Positions 21,801 to 33,800 of a stretch of 64,000 nt of DNA are shown piece after piece. The stretch covers positions 61,357,850 through 61,421,849 of the forward strand of contig NC_087063.1 in assembly GCF_963678635.1 (NCBI RefSeq). Direction: 5' to 3'. The first letter of the stretch is position 1, and the number at the start of each line of letters is the position of its first letter. A program made the position numbers and the translations under genes. The DNA comes from Symsagittifera roscoffensis (taxonomy: Eukaryota; Xenacoelomorpha; Acoela; Convolutidae). The notes under the pieces were generated by a model. That model saw nothing but the letters and a program-made list of their open reading frames with translations, searched no databases and was not told where the DNA came from.

Positions 21801-24800
21801 TAACTTAATGACAATCAATTTTACGCTAACAGTAGAATCACCAATTCTACAAAAGTTTTGCTTTGTTTCTATTCGGCTTATGTTATATCGGCTTAGTTAA
21901 CTTATGTTGTGTAGTTTTAAGGGCAAATATGTTTTATGCTTCTATGGTTTTCAGTAGTGATGGGTCGTAAAAATTTTTTAACACTTCAAGCTTAAATTTT
22001 TTAATGACAACACTTTTGTTTTCGGCTGAACTAGGTTCAGGCAAAAATCAGTCGCCTCAGTTGTCGCTCGTAAAATGAGTCTAAATGTTTTCTCAAGGCT
22101 GTTTGTGGGCATCATCCTATACATGCATGTATTTTTTGAAGTGATTTTTTTTCGACGTTTTCCAAAAAATTTTTTGAAGTACTTTTTTCAACTTAATATT
22201 TCAAGAAATGTAGATCGGCAAGTGTTATTAATCTTTCCGGAATTTCATAAATACTCATTTATCCGGTTTTCTCGCATTGCAGTGTTTCTTTTGAATCAAT
22301 TTCGGCTCGATTAGCTTGACATATAGTTGACTCAGCATTAAATTTTAGCCGACTGTTAATTTTATTTGATGTTACCTACCTTGAAGTGCTGATGATGACG
22401 GGAATGTTATTTATTAGGGTGATCAAAGTAGTCGAATATTTTTTCATTCTTCAAGGCGCAGTATAAGGCTATCAAATGACAAATGATTGTTTTTTCGCAT
22501 AGATTTTTTGAAGCTAAGTAATGTCCCCTGTTTATTTTCATCTTAGAAAAACTATCTCAAAATAGGATTTGATATCGATTTTTAGGTTCAGAAACAGAGC
22601 TGCTTTGAAAAAATCTCTCCTACTGAGAAATCATCAGGGGTGAAGTATTCATTTCTTGGGACCGTGCAATAAAAATCCACCAAGTATTCATTTTGTTTCA
22701 GGCTCTCTTTGAACACTATGACGTTCCAAGTGGAGACGAACAATGTGTACACCAAGAAGGGAGTCCAGATATCCGTCACCGGCATTGCTCAGGTTATTTT
22801 AAACATCTTTGCTTGGTGTGCCTCTTCAGTTTGGATTTTCGATGTAACTAAGGTTTTTCAAATGAAAATGAAAAGTTAGCCGTATTTTTTTGTTAGTTTT
22901 TGATATAATTAGCTGAATATATAGGTACTCTAGAATAGCTGTGTGACAGGTCCCATGAAAATAACAGATAATTTTTCTGCAACCCATAAATCAACAGCTG
23001 GAACAAGAGCTGATTCTGATTGGCTGAAAAATCCCAACTTAGAACCAAGTTAACATCCTCCCCCCATATGGCTGGGGGGGGGGGGGGGGGGGGTGGTTTG
23101 GAGGATGTTAACTTGGACCGAATTCCTTCCCCAAGCAGTTCTTACAAACGCGCAAAACATGATCATTTTGAAATTGTTGTATTTCGATAGGCAACCAAAA
23201 TCAGTCGAATCGATGTTTTTTCTTAATTCGATAATTTAATTTTGTTAGCAAGGTGATATAATTTTATCTAGTGCTATTTGGGGTGGACATTGTACGGTTG
23301 ATCCAATTTGATCCGGATCTCTGTAACTATTTCCGCCCTTTTGCAAAAGGGGGGAGAATGTTACTAGGTTCAAATTCTCTTATTTTCATTTCTTTGAATT
23401 ATTTCTTTATGGGGAAGGGAGATTGAATCATTACAAGTTATCGTTACCATAGAGAGGGGATAAGTACAGATATCCCTTTTGGGGACAAGTCTGATAGTTG
23501 AGTCCCATGCAAATGCAAACTACCTCCGAGCAAACATCCGAGGCTCTTTTTCCTTCCCCCCCCCCCCCCCCCCCCACCTCACATATACATCAATTTTATG
23601 TTGTAACGAGGGGTTTTACAAGGTTAAGTATGAAGACCAAATATGATTGTCATAGCCTAATTAGTCCGCATACCAATTTTTGTAACAATCCGATGATGTG
23701 AACAGTATTTTACTATTAAAATTTCGCTGGTGGGGGGAAAAGGAAAAAGAGCCACATCCGAAATTATGTTTATAGAGTTTTGGCGAGTCGATAACTTCAA
23801 TTGGCTCTCTTTTGTCCGTATAATTTAAATCTAGTGTTATGCCAGGCAATCTTTTTGAATATAGAGTTCGTTCAGTTGTGCTTGTGTTATGTAGTATTTA
23901 AGACAGGGTGGCCGAGTGGTTAAGGCGTTGGACTGCTAATCCAATACGGTCTCCGTGCGTGGGTTCGAATCCCATCTCTGTCGAATGGTTTTTAGTCTAG
24001 AATGCATTTAAATCTAGAATCTCTCAAGAAATTTTTCTCAAGCTTTATGAATTGCTAGAGGTTTATGACCAGCTATCATAAACCGCTCACTTGTTTTGTT
24101 CTGATTATCTATTTTTTTCTGATCCATTTTAAGCAATAGTTCACATACCGCCCTAATGTTGTTTCGCGCAGTGATTGACAAATTGACACAGTAATAGATA
24201 TATAATACAGCGTGTAAATCAGCGTCAGTGTTACCTTAAATGCCATTTGTTGCCTCAAATGCCTAAAAACACGTTAATGACAATTTATTTAAAAACACTG
24301 TGACAAGACATAGGTAAAAATTTCATGAGATGTACAAAGATGTCCAGTACAGTTTTGTTTCGTGTCTGTAGAGTAGTGTCTGTTCTTTTTTGAAATTGTT
24401 ATGTTGACCACTGATCTGTTTAGTTGAAAATAGACGGCCAAAAAGAGGACATGTTGGCTAAAGCGTGTCAGCAGTTTCTGGGCAAGAGGGAGAGGGAGAT
24501 CCACGCCATCGCACTGCAGACTCTCTCCGGCCACCAGAGAGCCATCATGGGAAACCTGACTGTGGAGGTACGTAGAACAACTCCACTTTCTCCATCAAAA
24601 TTCTATTTAAAATACAAGGTTTTAATCAATTTAGAGGCTTATATTTTATGAAAGGCCTTAAACTGGCAAAGACAGATCCTAAAATTGAGAAATTCTTGAA
24701 CCAGTCTTGTTACTCATATTTCATGACTTTTTGAGAAAAAGTTCGGCTTGAAGTCCCTCATTTTACGATGGGTCTAGGACAACAGGCCGACGGGACTTCA

Positions 24801-27800
24801 AGCCGAAGGGACTTCAAGCCGAAAATAAAATTTTCCAAGCTCCTCAAAACACTATTTTGTCATCAGTAAAACGTTGCTTTTCAAAAACTAAGGCATGTTT
24901 AGTCCATAATAAGCGGTAATCATGACAATGCACCACTTCTGATTGGCATCCGCTTATAAAATCAGCCGGTTTTTGAAATGCATAAATTATAAACATGAAA
25001 AATGCCTGCAACCATGTTTTACTTTTCAACTTTCCGAAACATCATTTTGAGGCCTAATTTTATGAAAACGCCAACATCTAGTGAAGAAAGATCGTGAAAT
25101 TCAGAAATTCTTCAAAAAAGTTTTGAAATTAATCATATTTCACGACTTAATAAGGAACTATTTGGCTTGAAGTCCCTAATTTTACGATTCGGCTTGAAGT
25201 CCCGTCGGCTTGATGTCCGGCACCCGTTAAAGCCAACGTCAGATTGAGAGGGATCTAAAAGAAAAGAGTTGTTTTTGGTCGTGTTGCGTATGTTTCACGT
25301 TTCAGTGTCACAAGAATAGATACAGCAAAGTGCAGCCCATGGTCCCATGTTTCTGGGGAAAAAAATTTGAGGGGACTTAAATATTTTTCATGCTAAATTT
25401 TGCGGACGTTGAGCGAGCCCTTAAAACATGTAGTGCATTCTCTTCGTGGCATTATATTTGTCATTTTAGTCTGCGCATTTTAGCTTTCTTAATGTCGCTT
25501 TAAGGTTTGTGTCATCCAACAGCGTCATAAACGTAAACATTTGCCTTTATTGGAGCATTTAAAATTGTTCTGCAACTTAAGGGGGGCTAGGTTTTTACCA
25601 GACCGACCTTTTACCAGACCACCATGCAATAGTTTAATTAAGATGATTTAAAACTAGTGGAAGATTCGAAGGATCATCATCATCCGTAGAATCGGACCAA
25701 GTGAACAATCTCCCCCCTAAATCAATTTGGGGAGATAGTTCACTTGGTTAAAACTGATAGTTTTCAGCCAATCAGATTTGAGCATAGTACATGCAGGCCC
25801 TACTGCTTGAATTTGTCATTTAATTTTATGGGGGAGATTTTTCACTTGGTCTATTGAGGGATGAGATTGTTCATATGGACCGTATAATCCCCTACCCCCT
25901 AAGTGACCTACTTCGAGTCTGGTAAAAGGTCCATGTTAGAACTTAATTTTTGACATTTTGAAATGTTCATTTTATACAGAAATTGCTGTCAAAAATACAT
26001 GCATAGGTGGGAAATAGTTAACAAGGTCCAAAAAAAGGGGGATAGTCAACAAGATCCAAGGTCGGTCCCCAACTTAAGGTTTCTTTTGAGCGACAACATT
26101 GTCAGAGAATATAATATTTAGTTTTGCACCAATGCTTTTGCTTCTATCTTTGTCTTTCATTGTGCTTGTTTTCATCAACCCATACTCGTCAGCTCTTCGC
26201 GATGTTCAACTATGTTTAAAGGGGTTGGAAAGGAACTATGGTGTAGGGTTGATAGTTTCTTGCGCCCTATTTTAGGTATATCAAACCAAGCTCTTAGAGG
26301 GTCAAGTGTGGTATCATACTAAAACACTTTTGACTATGATTCGGAAACCAAGAAACATCAAAAATGTTGTCTCGGTTTCGAGAACAAGGATCAATTGATC
26401 AATCTCCCCAATTTTTGGAAATTTTTCTTCGGGTGACCATTACCAACATCGAGGAAAGCGAGTTACCAGGGTTAGTGAGGTAGTCTTGTATCTGAATACC
26501 ACAAATTTTTCCGCAGCATTTTAATAATGTACGCAATAGTTTTTTTTGGTTCTTAAGGACAGAAAAAAGTAGCTTAATGTGCCTCAGTTATTGTCATGCC
26601 ATGTATATAATATATACTGTCTATACGTTGCATCACTTGTTGCAGTTTCTGCAGTGGCGCCAAGGTCGCACACCAGTCGTGCTAAGTTATTTCACACGAT
26701 GCTAAGCTTCAAAACATCTGTCTGCATATCGGCATACGAATCAGACCTATCCTCCTTTGTTAAGTTAGATTAACAAACTTAAAACTCTATTCATTTCAAT
26801 TGTCCAAAACACTTCTTGTATATAAAGTTATTTTATCTTTTAGGACTAGATAAATCTACTTCCAAGTACGTATATCAGATGGGGGCGTTCAACAGTGCCG
26901 AAAAAGGCGGGGAAATTTCAGAATAATTGAAGGCATTTTCTAAAGAGCGGGAAATTACGGACGCTAATTATCAAAGAAAATCATTCCAAGTTTGGCGCCA
27001 AAATATCTGCGACCGCAAACTAAACAATTATTTTAGCGCTAAAACGTATTGGGCTGCAAATTTTCTCGCTCAAAATCTTGTGTAACTTAAGATTGTAAAC
27101 GATCGCCGTTTAGTTTTTGATTGCCGCTATTAATATGTTGAAGTTTGTTCAAATTTTTGGCACTGTTGAACAAAGTTTTCATTTTCGGCACTGTTGAACA
27201 AAGTTTTCATTTTCGGCGCTGTTGTACTTCGGCAATGTTTTACTGCCCCATATCAGACGTACCATATATACTGAATTTAAACTTCTCATTTTACCGAGTT
27301 TTATCAGTCGCAGAGTTCGGTCAATGTCATGGCGCAACCAGCAGTTCCTTTTTCGGATGACAGGGCGGACCTCCCCGGATTACCCTCTTATTGGACTCAA
27401 CCATCCTTATCCCCGCCTTACAGTTAGGACAGCTGGTTTGGACAGTTCAGCCTTGCGCTAGGAATAAAAGACAACTTCAATGTGCCCGATATTCTTGCTG
27501 AACCTAGCGCGGTGCACGACGATCCACCACCAAGGCCAGAGACGAAACCGGATCCAGAAACACAACCAGAGGCAGATAGTTGCGTCGGCAGAGACGCAGC
27601 TGCCATCAGGCGGGTCGATGAAACGAATATAGAACGGCGAAAGAAGGGCAGAAAGAAATTAGTACACGCATTCCCCCAATCATTCCTGCTATCGTTCAGA
27701 GACTTTTCATAAGAACTATGTGTACGCCTTTAAGGTGGAACTAAACTTCGCCTTTGAACACATCAAACTCTACAATTCTTGTTATATGGAGGCTAACGAA

Positions 27801-30800
27801 TCCTTTTTGTCGTTCCATTCGAGGCTATCGGCCGAGGCAGCATGTTGCAGTTGGTCTGAAGAGGAGGAGCAAATCGTGGTGAGAGATCTCTTTATAGGCC
27901 GTTTTCGTGATACGGATGTACAGAGTAAATTGATCCGGAAACACCAGGACCATGCTGGGACCTTAAAACTAGCGTTAGAACTGGAAAAGGGCGCATCTGC
28001 GTCCATGTAGTTTCAGAATATCCTGCCTCATAATAAGAACAGTTCACCTTTTAGTCTACCAAAAATCAAACAAAATCAGTTTATTCGGTATAATCGCGTC
28101 GTGGTGGTGGACAACCTTCGTCCACCACAGAACGCCCCAGACAGAAAGAATCAAAACCAATCCAAGTCGTGTTATTTCTGTAGCAACACATTTTCCGCGG
28201 ATCATCGAAAAAGTTGCCAAGCGCGAGACGTGGAGTGCCGTTCGTGCAAGAAGAAAGGTCACTTGGCAAAAATGTGTAATTCTGAGCGCCGAGTCAAACG
28301 AGTGAAGGACGAAGACTTCCAAGTGGGTCTGGAAACTGAGGTTGACAATATTGTGATTGAGCAGGATGAAGACAGCGAACCTGAATATAGTATTCTCAGC
28401 ATTCAGCCACGAAAGAACCTTCCATAGTACAAATTTGTAGCCTCGATTTCTGAAATCCAACCGCGGTGAGCCTCGTAACTTGAGTGTTATCTTAGGCTCG
28501 GGAGCGAAATCATTTTACGCCACTGTAGACACGGGCAGCCCAGTGTCTTTTTTGAACAAACGGACAACAGACGTTTTACTTTGCCAGAATCCCTAGTCTC
28601 AATTCATTAGTGTACAAAATTTGCCAAACGATGTCTCTTATGTACTTTATAACAAGAGTTCAATCAAGATTTTCGGTAGTCTGTCCATCCCAATATCGTC
28701 CGGCGGGTGGAAGAATCATAACGCCACATTCTTGGTGACGGAGAACAGAACGCGTTGCTTATTGGGATTAGATTTGCAAAACTCAATCGGCATAGACACA
28801 ACTCAAAGGAATCCGCCACAATATAATAGGATGCAGAACGTGGTGGAAAACTCCACCTCCGAGCTGATTAAGGCGCACTTTGTAAAGAAGTTCCCATACT
28901 TGTTCACTCGACTCGGGAGATCCAAATCTCACCAAGTGCGCACCCATTTCATGGACCCATTAAATCAAGGCAGATGAAAGGTCGGAAGGTGCCCATCCAT
29001 AATCAGGACCGAGTATCAGTGGAATTAAAGGCGCTGGTTAAGGATAGTCATATTACGAAGTAAGACAAAATGTACTACGGATCACTTTATTAACCCGATA
29101 GTGATTACTGCACAGAAAGATAGCTCGCTAAGGATGCCAAACCCTACCCTAAATAGGCAAATCTGGAAGAATAAGTATCAAATGCCTTACATTCCAGAAC
29201 TAATCGACTCGGCCGCCCAGATCATTACCAGGGATGTCTCATGCTCGGTGTGGCTTACCTCACTAGACTTAAAATATGCGTTCAGTCAGATCAAGATTTC
29301 AAAGGCGACGAGTAGCCATTGTAACTTCAATATTATTTGTGGGAAATCGACAGGAACTTACCAATTCAACTCTGGGTTTTACGGTTTAACGGATCTGCCG
29401 TCCGAGTTTCAAAAGGCGATGGATTGCACGCTGCAAAGAATCCCGGAAGCTATTTGTTATTCAGCCGACATTCTTGTGGTCTCTAATAGGACACTGTCAA
29501 AAAACAATTGACATCGTCCATGAAGTCCGATCTCGTTTAGATGAAGGTTTTGCTTTGAAGTTATCTAATTGTGAGTTCGCAGTGGATAAGCTAAACGGCT
29601 GGGGTTCGATATCCATTCAACGGGTTACTCCCCAAAATTTTCCAAGATTGAGGTAGTCAAGGATCTGGCCGCTCCCAGGACAATAAGCAGCTACGATCCT
29701 TCATGGGTACCCTAAAGCACTTCCAAAAGTTTATGCTCGATCTTCACAATCTTACGGCGAGTTTCGCGAATCTTTAAAGCTCTACAATAAAAGGAAGTTC
29801 ACCTGGAATGTGTGTCAAAAAGCTGCGTTTGGGAAAATTTTGAACCTCATTGCAGAAATTACCTATTTGTATCATTATGACCCTGCAAAGAATACTCGTG
29901 TAGACTGTGACGCAAGCCACAGAGGACTTGGAGCATGTCTTGAACAAGAAACAGATACAGGTTTGTAGGTTCCTATTTCGTTTGCTTCGCGATTTCTTAA
30001 CTCAGTGGAACTTAAATCTAGTACGAATGAACTTGAACTACTAGCAGTGGTCTGGGCGTGTGAAATTTTTCGCATATATATACTCGATAATGGGTTTGAG
30101 ATGCTCACGGACCACAAAGCCATAATTTCGACCCTAAAAGAACACAAAGTAAATAAACCATATCAATCCCGTTCAACATGTTGGGCGGATCGGCTATTAC
30201 CGTTCGACTATGAGATCAGGCATGTGCCCGGTTCTACTCTAGGTATGGCTGACCATCTTTCCCAAAATCCTACGTTCGAAACACCTCCCAGTTCAGTTTA
30301 TGGCGAGTTAATCGTCATAAAAACAATTGAAAACTCAACTCAGCCATGTAACTTCATAAGGGTGGACGCCGCGATGTCAATGGGCTCCGCCGATAGCAGA
30401 TTTGTTTCTAGCATATCGGCACATGCTTCTACTTCCATAACTCGGTCAAGTCACAACGGTTGTATCAGCGGTAAGCGGCATGAGGGCGACAAATTAAACG
30501 TCGTCCAACAAATTTAAGTCTAATGTCGTCCAATCAAATCCACCCAGATATTCCGGCGCCCGAGTTGTGTCGCATTCTTACGGGAAATTCGGTGGTTTAG
30601 AACCGCGAGAGGTGAAATTAATTTGACAAGTAATTTCATCCAATCAGCGTAGATTGGTTTCACGTTATTTGCCGCCACAAGAGTTCTGTATTTTGACGGA
30701 AAAATCCGACCAATCACGTTTGAGCTTGAACTCAAGTCATTCGCCGCACGAGGGATGCACAAAATTGACGGGTCGCATTAACCAATCAGATTCAAGTATG

Positions 30801-33800
30801 CAAATTGCAACCAGTCAATATCGTTTCCAGTTATTTTCAAATCAGTTTCGCCTTTTTGTTCACTCGAATTCAGTTGTCCAATCAAACTTCAATGAGCTCT
30901 CCTTTAAATGCATCCGCCTTACTAGATAATACGGCGATCCGAAAGATCATATTAGACTTGGTGGAAAATTTTCCGCCAGGACCTAGCAACGGCACACCGG
31001 CTCCTACTACTGTGGAGATGGCCCCTATCAACACAGTACGCTCTCGCCCTGAACTCAGACTCAACCGGCTCCAATATCTCAAAGTCAAGCTATGAGCAAT
31101 CGCTCAGGACCTCCCAGAGAACTCCGCTCCAGTCGAATGCAAGTTTTATTGAAAAGTGCCGGCAAAAACGACTTTCTAACCTGGTTTGTCAGCTACGCGC
31201 TAGAGAGGGAGTGTGTGCCATGAAAACAAGGCCGTTTGTCTCACAGGACAAAAAGGAGATTGTGGGTCTACCCAGTCTGTTCGACATCGTTGCAGGGTTT
31301 ACGGAAGAAGACGAGTTCCTTGGACCGATGAAGAGAGCAGTCTTGCATAATGATGTCCAAACCTTCTCCAAACAAGGCCTTTACATCGCCCAGTTCTGGC
31401 CAATAGCGTCGGTGGGGGACAATTGCATACTCATTGACAATAAGTTGACGATACCGTTTAAAATGCGTGCCGCGATTTTGACACGGCTGCACCGATCTCA
31501 TCACGAACAACCGGCCTTACCTGAACCTGCAGATTGTCGAGAAGTGCCAAATGTGCATGGAATGCACGAAGTTTGGTAAGAACCTTAAGTCGTCTAAAAA
31601 CAGCTGATACTTCGCTCCCGCTTCCGGCTCTCTCCTCTACTAACGAGGAATTACAATTAGACTTTGCGGGCCCGCTGCGGGACGACAAAAGGAAGAAGGT
31701 TTATTATCTTGGTAGCCGTAGATCGGTCCTCAAACTTCTCGTCCGTTCTAACTAAAATACAGGTTCCAAAAGATTGTCTAGTTCCTAGAAGCATATACGT
31801 ATGCACGGCATACCAAAATCTATTCGCACAGATCGTGGCTCCGGGTTTAAGAGCGCAGTGCTAAAGAACTTTTGCAATAACTTGGGGATCGATCATGTAT
31901 TTTGTCCAGTCGGGGATCATCGTGGCTGTGGGTTAGTGGAACGGACAATTCAGACAATGAAACGTAAGCTGGGTACTGTAGCGTTTAGCCCACAATACAA
32001 GAGTCTTAAGCATGTCCTTCATACGAGCTTGGATGACCTCAGGAAATCCAAACACGCGCCTCTTAATAAATCTCCTTATTAACAAAAGAGAGTTATTGTG
32101 CATTTCGACCGTAAGCCGAATACGGAACTTTCTTTGACCAGGAATAAGATTCTTTAAATACTTCAGATCAAAGTATCCTCGCTCGGAGCCTCCGGAAGAT
32201 AGACATAGCCAGGACTACAGCCGTGACAGAGTGAAGGTGGTAAAGCGTGGTTCACTCAGCCAAGATATGGCTCCGCATTTCAAAAAGGTGGTCGCTGGTC
32301 AAAAGATAGCTGATACCCAACAATACAAGACCCTCAAAGATCTCGCCCTAGCCACTCGGTGGAGTCAGTTGAAGCGAAATAGCAATGTGGAGACGGGGCG
32401 CAGATGTAATTGCCAACGCCCTCAAATCTGGTCTCAGTAAGAGTACCCTGAGATTCTACGACTGTGATGCCGATGCTCCCAACAGAGAATCTTTGATCTG
32501 GCCAGGCCCGTCGTGCCCAAGGCCTACCGTTGAAACAAAAAGAACAGCAGCCTCCCCACAAGGAGTCAGGGCCGGCCAGAGCTCGCTTCCGAGGAAAATT
32601 GCGCCAAAAGGCCCGACTTCTATGCCAACTCCGAGATGCCCTATTTCGATAGTGCCAGCACCACACAAACGAACAGTGGAACCGCCTGTGGTTTTCTTGA
32701 CCGGCTCGGATACTCAGACAGATATACTCACCTAGGAGGTCTCCTCGGACTATGTCAACCCCTAGTCGGGCAGTTAGGGTCAGCTCAGCTCCTCTCCTAT
32801 TACCTGCGGCACAAGACGTACTTCAAACGCCACCGACTCCTCTGTACTCGAATCTGCCTTCGGAATCGCCTATGGGGGATCTTGACGTGTCGAAAAGTTC
32901 TGTTGCCACTTTGCCAGCTACCGACTCCGCACGAACGAGAACACCGTCACTTCGATCCCGGTACGCAACCACGGCAGTTTCAAACACCCCAGCGGCCACT
33001 CCGGTTCCCAACTTAAAGACTTCAGGGGACGCGAAGTCGGATCCCGCTCCTTCAGGCAGCGCTACTAGACCCGAGCCACCACAATCCGCGGCACAGGAAG
33101 ACATCGACTCGCGAACGTCTTCCTCTTTGAGTGTCAGGACAGAACAGGAAGGCTTCAGCCAGATACGGAAGCCCAGATCGTCATTCCGTTAAAGAAGTGG
33201 AAGAATCCGCTGCCTTTTCTCCATTGCCCGCTCCAGATGCGGATAATTCTCCATAAGTCTCCGAAGGGAATAGTTTTCAAAGTTTAACTTCGTGACAACC
33301 ATCATAAACTTTCTGGCTAAAATTCTCTACAAACTTGTCTGTATCTTAAATTTTGAGTCTCTAAATGTCAAGTTTTTGTTTCTCTGCTTTATTTCTATTG
33401 CCGCCTAAGTGGCTTCATTGTTTAATCTTTTGAGAAAATCTTTACGTTTTAAGGTTTTTTTGTGCCCTCGGGTATGTCATGCCACGTATATACTATATAC
33501 TATATATTATGTCCTTACGTTGCATCCCTTGTTGCATTTTCTGCAGTGACGACAAGGTCGCCCACCAGTCGTGGTAAGTTATTTCACACGGTGTTAAACT
33601 TGAAATCATCTGTCTGCTTATCGGCATACGAATCAGACCTATCCTCTTTTAAGTTAGATTAACAAACTTAAAACTCTTTTCTTTTTATTTGTCCAAAACG
33701 CTTTGTATAAAAAGTTAATTCATCTTTTCGGACTAGATAAATCTACTTCCAAGTACATATATCAGACGTACCATATATACTTAATTTAAACGTCTCATTT

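Larger units (their letters stand above)
21442..26666 (+). repeat. 5.2-kb tandem segmental duplication, unit 2
   Basis: This second unit ends inside the 5' LTR of the retrotransposon and is continuous with the rest of that LTR, so unit 2 keeps the original right-hand junction. Its left end keeps no original junction. The net offset falls from 5287 to 5237 bp because of small deletions in this unit. Confidence 0.95.
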
